NCBI RefSeq assembly: GCF_018991925.1
Contig: NW_024753828.1
Span: forward strand, 802,859 to 866,858
Length of the DNA stretch: 64,000 bases
Direction of reading: 5' to 3'
Source: Homarus americanus
Lineage: Eukaryota; Arthropoda; Malacostraca; Decapoda; Nephropidae
The notes below the pieces were generated by a model. That model was given only the letters and a program-made list of their open reading frames with translations. It had not been told where the DNA came from and ran no database searches. The position numbers were made by a program, and so were the translations under genes. Below, one piece after another: positions 34,326 through 46,197 of the stretch; position 1 is the stretch's first letter, and each line of letters opens with the position of its first letter.

Positions 34326-34829
34326 GTTTATGGTACTTTCTGACCATAACCATAACACCATGCCACCAAGGGTGTTTTGTTGGTTAGGCCTGCTAGTCGT
34401 TATGTTAGCACTTGAGAATACCCAACATGGCGGCTATAGTGTTACCACGTGTACTACACACTTGTTACTACACAGTTATGGTAACTTGTGGTAACTTGTT
34501 ACTCCAACTTGTTTTTTTGTTACTTTGTGGTAATCACTGTTATTCGTTATTCTATAAGTACTTTTTGGTACTTATAATGTGTATCTCTAATTAACTGGTG
34601 GTTGGAGGGTAACCTCACTTCATAAGGTCATTAACGAAAAAGCTGACACACACAGAGGGTTGGGTGAGAAAGTTAATAGGCTGTCAAGTCAAGATGGCGT
34701 GATATAAACAAATGCTTATGCTATCTTAGATGCTTATTACTCTGGGGGGTAGAATGTACGTATGTAATGAATATGTTATCCCATATTTATATAGGACTAC
34801 TGTCTATATGTGACACAGGCTAATACATG

Positions 34830-35535
34830 ATGGTGTGTGGTGCTGTGAGATGAAGGTGTGTGGTGCTGTGAGATGAAGGTGTGTGTTGATGGTGTGGGAT
34901 GATGGTGTGTGGTGATGGTGTGGGATGATGGTGTGTGGTGATGGTGTGGGATGATGGTGTGTGGTGATGGTGTGTGGTAATGGTGTGGGATGGTGTGGGA
35001 TGATGGTGTGTGGTGATGGTGTGGGATGATGGTGTGTGGTGCTTGTGGGATGATGGTGTGTGGTGATGGTGTGGGATGGTGTGTGGTGATGGTGTGTGTA
35101 ATGGTGTGGGATGGTGTGAGATGGTGTGTGGTGCTGTGGGATGATGGTGTGTGGTGTTTGAGATGATGGTGTGTGGTGATTTGGGATGGTGTGTAGTGAT
35201 TGTGTGTGGTGATGTGAGATGGTATGTGGTGATGTGAGATGATGGTGTGTGATGATGTGAGATGATTTGAGATGTTGTGGGATGATGGTTTGTGGTGATG
35301 GTGTGTGTTGATGTGAGATGGTGTGGCTATAGTGTGAGGTGATGGTGTGGGATGATTTGTGTGTGGTGTGTGGTGATGGTGTGTAGTGATGGTGTGGGCT
35401 GATGGTGTGTGGTGATGTGAGATGGTGTGGCTATAGTGAGGTGATGGTGTGGGATGATGTGTAGTGATAGTGTGGGATGGTGTGTGGTGATTGTTTGGGA
35501 TGATGGTGTCATTGGTGTGGTGATGGTGTGGGTTG
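34830..35535 (+). repeat. GT-rich minisatellite, 13/26-bp unit
   Basis: About 700 bp of variants of gatggtgtgtggt / gatggtgtgggat, alternating irregularly. Strongly G/T-biased on the + strand. No regular coding register. Confidence 0.95.
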
Positions 35536-35614
35536 TTGTAATGGTATTGCGGGAGGGAGGGAGGAGAACTGTGGTAGTGGTGGAGGTGTGGAAGGTGTGG
35601 AAGGTGATGCGATG

Positions 35615-35770
35615 GCTTTTTTTAAGTTGAACAAATTTATTGACAAAGCTTGGAGTACATCTTGCCTATTGTGAGTAATTCAGTCAGGTCTTGACCCTGA
35701 GGGTGGTATCGTAGATGTGGGATGATAGAGTGTGTGTGGGGTAGAGATGTAGTGTGTAATAATAATAATA
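35615..35770 (-). mobile_element. Dispersed repeat, 3' end (family 2)
   Basis: The block 'caaatttattgacaaagctt...tcttgaccctgagggtggtatc' recurs at 41793-41892. On the minus strand it ends with an aataaatttg signal, as at the 3' end of a retroposed element. An (aat)n run follows at 35757-35775. Confidence 0.6.
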
Positions 35771-35775
35771 ATAAT

Positions 35776-37280
35776 TAACGGTTTATTGAAAGAGCTTGAC
35801 AGCCAGAAGGCTGAAAATATACAGTTACACAATTGGGGAATGGGTTTCGAATTACAAATAATATACAAATAACATAAGTGATATAAATAAGATATATAAT
35901 AACTAGATGGGGAAAAGCTCAAACTACAGGGCATTTCAACATAGTGACAGTGCAAGAAGTAGGAATTACTGGGAGTGAATACACTGGTTTATTACAAGTT
36001 ATTGATAATTTTTACAATGGTTGGGACTGGGCTGTTCTTATAGCGATCAGTTCGTGCAGGTATGGGCTGGATGCGGTTGTGGTGTCGAACAGCAATTCTC
36101 GGGCCAGGGATGTGTGTGTGTGTGTGTGTTGGAGGGAGAGTGACCACAAACAGGCAGGTCTTCAGTTACACTCAGTAATGCAGTTTGACACACGGTTCCC
36201 CGGGGTGTTGCGGTTAGTAATTTGATTGTGAAGTGTGGTGCTGGCCTTGAAAATAATTTATTTTACCAGTTGTAAAGAGTGGTGTGTGTGTGTGTGTGTG
36301 TGTGTGTTTTTAAACGATACAAAGTGTGATGCAGCATACTAGAGGTAAGGAAGCTCTTTGTGATGATAGTGGGTGGGGGAGTGGTGTTAGGAGGTGGGTG
36401 GGGTGGCGGGTGATGCTGGCCGGCGGCATTCGCTATGACTCGCCGATACTTGCTTATGCTGGGGCCACTTTTGGCGTGTTAATCTTTCACGCTACAGCCG
36501 AACTCAATTTCGCGTGTCTCGAATCCAGTCAATGTTGAGGAAAAAGAGGGAGTATTAGCTTTGACTGTTCTCTTGCGTTTGGCTGATATTAGAATGGCGT
36601 TGCAAGAATGATGGTTTAGTGGGTGGTGGAGGGGAAGTGATAGTGATTGTTGGGAGGGTGGGTGGTGGTGCTTGGAGGGATGGGGTGGGTTGAGGGAGTG
36701 ATAGGGTGGTTGGAGGGGTAGGTGGAGGGATGAGAGGTATAGGGTGGGAATGATATATGAGCATCATCACGACAATTAAAAACGAGGCTTGTGTCATATA
36801 GTACAACTGCTGGTCACTGATTGTTTTTGTTAAATATCACAATATTTTAATTGGCTGTTATGATTTGAGATCAAGAAAAATATGATGGGTGTCAGGACTG
36901 TTGGATTACTATCTCGACAATTTCTCGCAGTGTGTTTCTTTCCGTCCCCACGCGGTCAGTGTTCCCCGTGGTGGCGATTATATCGGGACTTATGAAGATA
37001 TATTTCTGATTGTCCTCATTTTGCTTCTTCGTTTACTCATTTTAGCTTGTTTTTAAATTTTATTCTACTTCCACAGTACTCTGTACTTTCTTTGTGTCAC
37101 CTCCACTTTTTTTTTATCTTACCGTCTTTCTGCTTTGAGCGTCTTTCTACTACGTGTTCTGAACTTCTTTGTTGTTGATTTTTGTCTTCACTTTTTGCTT
37201 ATCACTACCACATGTATGCTGGTGACATCTTCATGGCTGCTGTCAGACGTGAGATACACAAGTAACATGATAATGTAGAC
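35776..37280 (+). other. Intronic/intergenic sequence, nothing recognised
   Basis: G/T-rich + strand with (gt)n at 36114-36130 and 36282-36308 and a ggtgg-rich stretch at 36360-36740. No exon identified. Confidence 0.5.
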
Positions 37281-37530
37281 AACATAAGAACATACGAATG
37301 GAGGAAACTGCAGTGGGCCTGTTGGCCCATACTGGGCAGTCCCATTTACACCCAACCCCTATTGCTCATATATCCATCCAACCTATGTTTGAAGCTATTC
37401 AGCGTATTCGAGTTAATGATGATGTTTGGTAACTTGTTCCACTCATCCCCTACTCTATTTCAAAACCAATGTTTACCTGTTTCGCGCTTATATCTAAATT
37501 TGTCTAATTTAAAACCAAACGTGACCAGTC
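37281..37530 (+). mobile_element. SINE/LINE-tail-like repeat of decapod type
   Basis: Starts aacataagaacatacg and contains 'gggcctgttggcccata' and 'tcatatatccatccaacc'. From memory this resembles a repeat family abundant in decapod crustacean genomes. A single copy in this window, so the assignment rests on recognition only. Confidence 0.5.
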
Positions 37531-38608
37531 ACATCAGTTGTCCACATTTCACAACAGAGCCAAGTGATGTGATGCAGTGAGTGGCTCACCTCACGATTAT
37601 CTCAGTGTGCAGAGATAATGTTTACGTTTTGTCTTGTAGTGTGAGCACTTACCTTCATTATTGCATCATAAAAGGTCTTAATACATTGTGATATCACCAC
37701 AAGGGTCGGGTACTTCCTGGTGAATTCGTAAACTTTGTTTTATATTCACTTATTGCAGTTTCGTCGATACACCATAATTATGAAGAAATAACAAGAATTG
37801 CACGTTCAGTGTTCACCGCCTCACACTACTGTACCTTCAATACCTGGAGACGGAATGAGGTTAGGTTAGGGTCGGGTGTGAGTACTGTAGATGATGGCAG
37901 TAGTGGCTTGTGACAGCGATGAGTGTGTCGTGTTACTGTTAGCTGGCCATGGTGCCTGCGGGCATGCGGGTAGACGGACGCACCTGTGTCGCCCAGCCCA
38001 CCCTTGCAAGTACGGAGTACCCTGATGTAGATAGGAGAGGCGGCTACTGCTGGTGCAGATCTGCGATACCAGCACGGTTATTACAGGAAGTAGGCCAGCC
38101 CGGGGGGGGAGCTTTAGGGAAGGGTGGGAGAGCAGCCACAGATTTGCGATATAGGGAGGATTGGTGGGTTGTGCGGTGGTGATGATGGGCTTTTCCAGGG
38201 GAGAGATAGAAGACGTCAGCTTCCAGGGAAGTGTTAGGGGACTTTGGCCTTAAGTCATGTTCACAGTTTAAAAGTTACGAGTGTGGTAAAGGATTTTTGG
38301 CTTTGCGGATGAATTACTTTGGGGTTTTAACTTACAGTAGTTGAAAAAAATATAGCTGTAGGGTAGTGGGGAACTATCTTTGTAAAGTTTTATTCTTTTA
38401 TCAGTGTAAGTGGATATTGATTTTTTTCCCTCAGGGAGAAGTAAAAGGTGATTTTGTTTTTAAGGTTAGATTTATCTGGGTAAAATATATACTGTAGTTC
38501 GGAGTGCGGAAATGTGCGATTCTTGTCATTGAAATTTGTATCAAGATAGGAACTACCGCAGGGAGCGCTCTTAGAGATCATTGGATCATTAACGCTGTAT
38601 TTACTGTC
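37531..38608 (+). other. Intronic/intergenic sequence, nothing recognised
   Basis: No exon or repeat family identified. An open stretch around 37949-38182 has no family resemblance and lacks good splice context. Confidence 0.45.
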
Positions 38609-38760
38609 CAGTCACTCCAAAAATATCTTTACGATTTTGTGTGAGTCAAGAAGACACAACCGACGAAGGATTTTGACAACCCTACCGAGACAAAAGGAGC
38701 CTCAGTGTTCATTTTGAAATTCATCGGACCCCTCCATAAAGATACCTTTTGGAGTGACTG
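38609..38760. mobile_element. 152-bp TIR MITE
   Basis: Ends cagtcactccaaaaa and ttttggagtgactg are inverted, and the match continues imperfectly ('atatcttta'/'taaagatac'). TA follows on the right, while the left flank is altered. Tc1/mariner-like. Confidence 0.65.
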
Positions 38761-39282
38761 TACATTGCATTACTTCACCGCCATTCGGAACATCATTCCA
38801 CCTCAGTCTTTACATGATATACTGTACGTATTTACCCCCCTTTTCTTTCGGGTGGTTAGCTCACCCGGGCACAGGTCATTGACCCACATCAGAGTCTGGG
38901 GGTAAAAATAAAATAAAAATAATCCTTAGCAGATAAAATTTATACAAATAAAATAATGATAATAATAATAACACTGTAATAATAATAATAAAGAACTATA
39001 AAGAAAAAAATCAATAGTGAGAAACGATATACATTATGTATGTTGTGTTGCCAAAGTAAGAGAAACAATTGAGACCCTGCAATTGTGTGCAAATGAGGCA
39101 GAAAGTCAGATCAGCAACCTGGGACTTGGTCAAAATTTTCGTGATGCCATATGGCAGCAGGGTCTACCATTAGACAACACATTATGCTTCCAATATCTTC
39201 CCAGGCGGTAGTACCTCCCTGTTGGTAGCTGCCCCACTACCTATTGCTGTTTCACTTTTTTGTCATCTTTTGTTTCCAGGGT

Positions 39283-39392
<110 letters not shown>

Positions 39393-40324
39393 AGCTTGAT
39401 TCACTTTTGGTTTACTAAAAAAAGTATTAGACTAAGTGAACAAGGACCAGTGTTTAATACGGAATTGGACGAGTTAAAAAACAATTTTGTTCGATTATAA
39501 TTTAGTTGGCCGTGGAAAAATATATGTGTGTGAGGGATGAACAACCAGAGAGTGTTGACGGTACTGAGGCACAGTGATGGTTCACCTCCCGGGTGTCACG
39601 TGATCCCAAGTGACCTAACATGACCTAACTTTACAGACTTATAGGAATAAAAAAAAACTCGAGCTAGTGGGATATTGTCCACTATTATATTATTGAAATT
39701 TAGTTAAATGGAATGTGTCAGCGTGGAGGGTTTTTGTACGTGGCCGCTGGAACTGCTGGAATGAGTTGGCAGTGGTCCCGGTCTGTTGTTAGGTGGCGGC
39801 GGGCAGCAGTAGGAAGAGAGAGGGAGGTGGGGGCTGTACCACCTGTACTGAGCCTCTTGGTAATGCCTAGACCCTGCATCAAGCTGAACATAAATCACAC
39901 ACCGTATAAGGCAGCAAGCATCATCTGACCCGCTCTTAAAAGATTGCTGTAAGGCATACCACACACTACACCACACACCGTCACTTCTTCACGTTACTTA
40001 TGAAGACTTTCCTTATCAAGAGTAAGAAAACTGAAGTACTATAATGTCTTAGTTCACTGTCATATTAGTGAGTGATTCTTCCTTCCACAGAATCGAGAAT
40101 CCTCAGCTTGTTTGTATAGGAAATATTGTGCACCTCGCTTGTGGGGAAGGTTTTGATGGTGTGTTGACCAGTGGCCCTTCATCTTTGGACTTTATATGGA
40201 TATTTCTTCCGCATTATCCCAGGTATGGTGATGATGGATCAGCCTGGCACACCCACCTTCCCCACGCCACACTCATCTACCCGAGGTCTACATTACTAGT
40301 GTTTTTGCGTTTTTATCTTCCCGG

Positions 40325-40440
40325 ATGCTAACCAGATCAACCAGGCTATTACTGCTTGTTGCCCTCAAGCCTGCATACTCATTACAGCCCGGTTGATCCA
40401 GTATTTTTATGAGGAAACTTGTCTTGTTCGCACTTAGTAA
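40325..40440 (-). mobile_element. Decapod-type dispersed repeat fragment
   Basis: Read on the minus strand it gives 'ILDQPGCNEYAGLRA' and 'SSNSLVDLV' with the core 'ctggttgatct'. From memory, such 'DQPG....GLRA.SSNSLVD' translations are common in decapod repeat copies. Short and decayed. Confidence 0.5.
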
Positions 40441-40718
40441 ACAACCACTGGTACTCTGACGTCTCTTGTGCTGGGGCCTTGATGCTCTATTACTCCTTCC
40501 TTCTCTCTTTGATTTTGTGTCCTTTAGAATTATCATTATTTTCAACGTTAGTAGTTGTTTGTATTCTGTATGGCATCGTATCATCGTCCTCCATGTTCTT
40601 TGGTGCATGAGATGGTAAGGTGAGGCAGGTGTGGGCACGACAGGTGTAGTCAGGTAGTGGTCATGGCAGGGTAGGGCCAGGTGCGCCTCCCCGTGCATTA
40701 AGATGCTGGAGTGGGCTC

Positions 40719-41312
40719 GTGCATGAATCACCGGGTGGTGGATCGTCCGCTCACCCATCCCACCCTACCCCCTCATCCTACCCCATCCACAGTACATCCA
40801 ATTACTTCCACCCATCAACTCTACCACCCACTGCCATCCACCTGACTCCTCCATCCATTGTTACCCAGCACCGTCCACACTTCAGACATCCACTGTTTCT
40901 TCCACCTCCCATACTGTGTTCTGTCTTCTCCTTCCACCTGTCATCAACACCCACTAGCGCCCTCTGTTGCCCCACCTCACCTACCATAACTGTCCCCTCC
41001 CTACCTCCGACCACTTCCGTCCACTGTCACCACCACCCGTTACTGCCATTCTCATATCTCTGGTTCAACTACCATTCACCCTCACTGCCTCTGCCCCCTC
41101 CAACCCAACCCAACATTACTCTACCACATTCTCCCGTCTCTACCACCATATCTCCAACCACGACACTCCCCAACTCCCCATCACATCCTCATCCTAACCC
41201 AAACACAACACACCACGCTGCTTCGCTTCATCACGCTCTCCTAACGCAGGGTGAAGACGAGGAGGCGGCGGCGTGCAGTGAAGGCATTATAGCATCTGCA
41301 TTTGGTGCGTAG
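40719..41312 (+). other. C-rich low-complexity open stretch (197 codons)
   Basis: The longest open stretch outside the simple-sequence and minisatellite arrays, but its translation is almost wholly Pro, Ser, Thr, His and Leu from ccacc/tccat-rich DNA. The last 25 residues (QGEDEEAAACSEGIIASAFG) are more protein-like. There is no family match and no clear splice sites, so I do not call it a gene. Confidence 0.2.
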
Positions 41313-41460
41313 GTATACCTTTCACTTGAAGGTGCGTCGGGGCTCGGTGGGTGGGAGAGAGAGAGAGAGATGGCGATGATAGCAAGAGGACCGCGCTTGG
41401 TATGTAAATATAGGGCCCAGATACCTCGTAATATGGTCGCCCAGTTTTGTTATTCCTTGA

Positions 41461-41491
41461 TGGTGGTGGTGGTGGTGGTGGTGGTGGTGGT

Positions 41492-41536
<45 letters not shown>
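41461..41536. repeat. (TGG)n-(CGG)n compound trinucleotide repeat
   Basis: About 13 tgg units run directly into about 12 cgg/ggc units, a G-rich tract on the + strand with clear G-quadruplex potential. Confidence 0.95.
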
Positions 41537-41792
41537 AGAGGTCAGGATTGATCGGGGGGCTGGTGGAAGAGATGGGATGGCCTGGTGATGAGATAGTTAT
41601 GTACGGGAGAGGAAGGCCCTTGATGGTATAGGTTGATGGTGATGGCAGGTAGAGGGAAGGGTAATTGTGTCGAGAACAGGAACATAAGGAGGGAGGATAA
41701 TAGTGAGAAGAGGGTAACGGGGGAAGGAGATGATTGTGAAAAGTGGGAGATAGGAGAGTGATAGTGTGAAGAAGGAGGAATGGGAAGAATGG

Positions 41793-41892
41793 TGTTTTTT
41801 GTATTTTAACAAATTTATTGGCAGAGCTTGTAGTACAGTTTGCCTATTCTGAGTAATTCATTCAGGTCTTGACACTGAGGGTGGTATCACTT
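41793..41892 (-). mobile_element. Dispersed repeat, 3' end (family 2, second copy)
   Basis: Matches 35620-35712, including 'ttattggcagagcttg' and 'gacactgagggtggtatc'. Confidence 0.6.
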
Positions 41893-42210
41893 CTCACTGC
41901 CACGCAGGACAGAGGTTCATACACAAAGAAATACATCATATTCATTAACAGCTATAAATGTATAGAGGTCAGATTCATATGGGTAATGTCACTGTTGACT
42001 GCCATGCAGGACAGAGGTTCGTACACAAAGAGATGCATCATATTCATTGACAGTACATATACATATATGTAAGCACACACACACACACATATACATATAT
42101 ACATACACATATACATGTACATGTACATATATATACACACACGCACACATACATACATATACGTCGGTCAGATTCATGTGGGTAATGTCACTTTTCACTG
42201 CAATGGTGGT
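41880..42210 (+). repeat. ~105-200 bp tandem repeat with embedded (CA/TA)n
   Basis: 'atgggtaatgtcact' plus 'ctgccatgcaggacagagg' recur at about 41880, 41985 and 42180. The last spacing is enlarged by a cacaca/tatata-rich insert at 42060-42160. Confidence 0.75.
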
Positions 42211-42220
42211 GAGGATTGAT

Positions 42221-42310
42221 TTTGATTTTGATTTTGCCGCTTGCAGCGGCTACTTTATTGTGCACCCCACACTCATCCTGTGAGCGGTAGCGCAAAAGGA
42301 TTACAGAGTA
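42221..42310 (-). mobile_element. LINE 3' end related to the 27-34 kb element
   Basis: Minus strand: '...cacaggatgagtgtggggtgcacaataaagtagcc' followed by a (aaaatc)n tail (plus-strand gattttgattttgattttg at 42216-42234). Shares 'cacaggatg', 'gtgc.caataaa' and 'tagcc' with the 3' ends at 27285 and 33900. Confidence 0.6.
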
Positions 42311-43558
42311 GGTGGTGAGGAGAGAGGGGGTGGGAGGCATGACAGTGAGAACAAAGGGGGATGGCGACGAGGATTGTGAGGACGGATAAATGATAATGGG
42401 AGGGGGAAGAAGAGGACAATTGGATATAGGGGGGTACAGGGAGTCGTGTGGAGGAGGTTGTGAGAGGGATGGTACAAGCTAAGTGTAGAAACCTTTTAAC
42501 AACAATAATGCTTTGGGTTTAGATAATGCGGTAGTTGAGGATTGTTTTGGGCCACTGAGCTGATCGTATTTACATGCCACAACCAGGAAAGATAAATAAA
42601 TAAACCAGGGTTCCGTATACTGATTAATGGCTTTTTAAAGAAATACCTGTAGCTCCTAGTAATAATTCTTGCTATAAGCCCCGGCGGGTGTTTTGTTATA
42701 CCCAAGTGTATACCCGGTTGATATTCTTTGGTGATGGGCCGTAAGTTGTGTTGTGTATGTTACTGGACGCTTGTATGACTGCGATTTTTTGTGTTTTCCT
42801 TTAAGCCGGTGGCGTGGGCAAGCTTTCACCTGTGGATGCGTTATTGAACGGGTCACTGTGTTGTGTGTATAGCGGGCTGGTGATGGCTTGAAGTAATTAG
42901 TAGTGTTGTGTCATTATAAGTGTTTGGGGTAGTGTCATAAAGGTAACGAACTACCATAATGCGGATGATGAAGTACTTTAGGAAGGGTGATGCGTTCGTT
43001 AGTAGTGTGGTGGGGTACAGCTATAAGGGTGTTTTAACTGACTGTCAGTCAAAGGGTAAGTAAACATTGCAGTACTGTAGATTCGTGGTAGTGTGTGTGT
43101 GTGTTGGGGCGGTACGCGGCGGTGTGTTACTGTCAGGTCCGGGAAGGTAGCAGTGTCAGGCGGGTGATGTGTGGGCGGTGTGTAATAGTCTCGTTACTCT
43201 GTACACGGTCACCCGCTGTGTGGCTGGCTGGGGATGTCTCCTCCTCATCCTCCTCTCGTGTTGCTGTCTTTAGTGTGACCCCTGATGTATGGTTCATGGT
43301 GTGGCCTAGTGTATGGTTCATGGTGTGGTCTGGTGTATGGTCCAAGGTGTGCCATGGTATATGGTTCAGGGTCAGGGTATATCCTTTATGGTAATTGTTT
43401 TGTGGGTCATGGTGTGGCTGGATGGAAGGCCCCGAGCGCGAGGCGGAGTGTGGCCGGTGGTGGATGATTGTTAGTGTCCGCGGTAATGATACCCGCATGA
43501 AATATGCCAGCCATTGTTAGTGTAAGTCAGGGTCCCCTCTCTGCCTCACCCGCCGCAA
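42311..43558 (+). other. Intronic/intergenic sequence, CpG content rising
   Basis: G-rich + strand. From about 43100 CpG dinucleotides become frequent, and a 'tatggttcatggtgtgg' tandem motif occurs at 43289-43350. No exon identified. Confidence 0.45.
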
Positions 43559-43654
43559 TGTTACGAAGCTCGGACGTGTGGGCGGCTGGTCACCTGTGTT
43601 ATCCTCGTAATGACCCTTGGTCAGCTGGTTTATCGCGCTCAACGACCAGACCAG
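43559..43654 (+). CDS. Candidate short first exon (speculative)
   Basis: An ATG at 43559 opens MLRSSDVWAAGHLCYPRND and, 32 codons on, meets a consensus donor (ccag|gtaagt, 43651-43660). It lies in a locally CpG-rich stretch. CLASP genes in other animals use alternative first exons for short isoforms, so a promoter in this giant intron is plausible, but no sequence similarity supports it. Confidence 0.18.
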
Positions 43655-45892
43655 GTAAGTGCTACGGCACATGTTCTGCGTCTCACTCTCGTAGGCTGTT
43701 TTATCATGACCCAGGTATAGGATAAATAGGGCGAGGGGCTGAGTGTGGGCCGGGTGGTGGGTGGGGATGAATGGTGATGGCCTGTGTTTTGAATACTGTG
43801 TAGAGTGTTAAGTGTGAGTGATGCGTAGTGAATTGTTTTTGTTAGGGCGGGGTAGTGGTGCAAGTCGTGTTGGGTGGTGGGAGTTACGTGTCTGTGTAAT
43901 GGATCGAGTGAGAGGTTGTGTCAGCATCCTGGTGAAAGTCAGGGAATATTTGCGTTTAAATGAATCTATAGTACCTCCTATGTTCATAAGTTCCCATTAA
44001 ATTAGCTGTACTTTTATGGCGATCTCATATATGTTTTAATCCCCGTTAACAGTGATCGTGAGCGTCGTGTGAGGGAGTCGACGTGTGCGGTGTGATGATC
44101 GAGAGGTTTGTTGATGTACCAGTGTATATGACCAGCACGGCTTTTGTTACCGCCTTGAGATAAATGGATTGATGTGTTGACGAGGAGGTTAATGTGAACA
44201 ACGGAGTTATGAGGTGGGTTATTTACGATTAGCCATAAAGGGAGAGAAATAGGTGAAGAAAAAAAAAGTCAGGAAGTGTTTTGGTCTTATGAAAGAACAT
44301 TGTCCTAAAAGACTTAGCGCGCTGAGACGATCTCGGATGAAGATTTTTACCTCAAGATAGCAATTACTGTTCATATTTCTCGACGTAATTACATATAAGT
44401 TTCATTATTGTTGAGGGTAGGTTAAGATTATTGAACGGAATTTGTTGTCATGAAGTTTCCCGGTGTGACTGTAAGTGAAGGATCTACCCGGGGAAGACGT
44501 GGGTTATTCCCGTGAAAAAGTGAGGCTCAGAGGTACATTGTTTGTGAAGCTTCTCACACACTGGGAATCGAAGACTAAATCTCATCGATAGTAAGTTTAT
44601 GGAAATGGTGTTGTTTATAAATCGTTCACTCTTATTGCATTAAGTACATAAACCTGCCTGTGTTATCACGTTAAGAGTTTTACGGCACTCTCTAGGGGTA
44701 GTTTTTGTGATGAGGGCTACACATCTCCAGAACTGAGGGATGTCCTTAGATAATGCTAGTAGATATGTTCTTTAAATGCGTTGTTTCATGAATATATAAA
44801 TATTATGGTCACGTGTTACAGGTTTTGTAATTATGGGCACCATCTATTTTTACAGGTTACATACAAAAAGTGTGTGTGTGTGTGAATTTAAACAAGAATG
44901 TAATTGTTTAGTGATCATATACTCGTATACTGAATATGTGTTATTAAAGAACATTTCGGAAAAGGTAGAGTTTTAGCTGTAAAAAGTTACGTACAAAATA
45001 CTCATTTTATGGGCTGCTGTTATATCTCGTAAACAAACATATCCTTTTATGTACATCACATAAACAAACACATATTTGTGGAGTACACGTAACAAGATAG
45101 GTGTTTGTAATGAGTCAGACTGACACAGAATTAAAATGTAGTAGGCGAACATGTAGTGGGAGGGAGGGAGGCCTCGTGTGCAGTGGACGGTGTGACCAGC
45201 GTGAGGGAGCTTATTGTCTAGGAGTATTCCTATAGTACTCTTATATTGCTGTAATGATGATTACGACGACGATGTCGCGTGATAAGGATAGATACAGGTA
45301 GAGTTGGTGTACAATGAAAGACAAAAGTCGTGTCGTGAAATTTGGTGAAAACATTTGCCGAAGGGCTAAACATTTGGTGCGCTCTGCCATGTGGAGGTGA
45401 GAAGGCAGTGCACGTGTTGTAACTACTGATGCTTTCTTGAGTATTATGCTTGACGATGTTATAAGTTAACTTGTATGTGTTTGTGAAGGAGGCGGTAGTA
45501 CCTTATTGGGCGAGGAGGTTCTATTAACATAAGAAATATCAAGGTGTCTATTGTTTATTTAAGCGTATACGTGGCGCGCGAACAAATAACTTGCTCATAA
45601 GGTGTCAGGAATGTGGTGGCGATACTCGGTGGTCCAGCATCACGTGAAGGTCTCCTGCCCATCTTGTTGTGGAAATGAACCTGAAGTACAAATTAAGAAT
45701 GCAGTTTTATCATGATGTAATGCTTTGGTGAATTTTAGCTCTGGACGACCTTGATGACTGTGATATACAGTTAAAGTGGAGGATGATACTTCCTGTATTG
45801 TACACCACTGCTGGATCTCTCGCTCCCTATTGTCTTCCGTGAACTGTTTGTTTATTTGTCTGACTTGGTTGTCGGTTCGAAATTTTAAGCCC
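43655..45892 (+). other. Intronic/intergenic sequence, nothing recognised
   Basis: No family resemblance in open stretches. Short (gt)n near 44872. Confidence 0.5.
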
Positions 45893-46197
45893 CTCTCACA
45901 TCCCTCTCCTCTTCCTCCTCCCACACCCTTCTTCTCTTCCTCCTCCCACACCCTTCTTCTCTTCCTCCTCCCACACCCCTCTTCTCCTCTCCTCCTCCCA
46001 CACCCCTCTTCTCTCCTCCCACACCCCTCTTCTCCTCTCATCCTCCCACACCACTCTTCTCTTCCTCCTCCCACACCCCTCTTCTCCTCTCCTCCTCCCA
46101 CACCCCTCTTCTCCTCTCCTCCCACACCCCTCTTCTCCTCTTCCTCCTCCCACACCTTTCTCCTCCTCTTCCTCCTCCCACACCTTTCTCCTCCTCA
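45893..46197. repeat. C/T-rich minisatellite (~25-bp unit)
   Basis: About 12 variants of cctcctcccacacccctctt / tctcctct. Both strands stay open for long distances only because of the repeat. Confidence 0.93.

Noticed and set aside
37857..37870. Short ttagg-like run resembling arthropod telomere repeat
   Set aside because: Only two to three imperfect units, within chance expectation.
40719..41312. 197-codon Pro/Ser/Thr/His-rich frame
   Set aside because: Composition follows from ccacc/tccat-rich DNA. No domain, splice context or second line of evidence.
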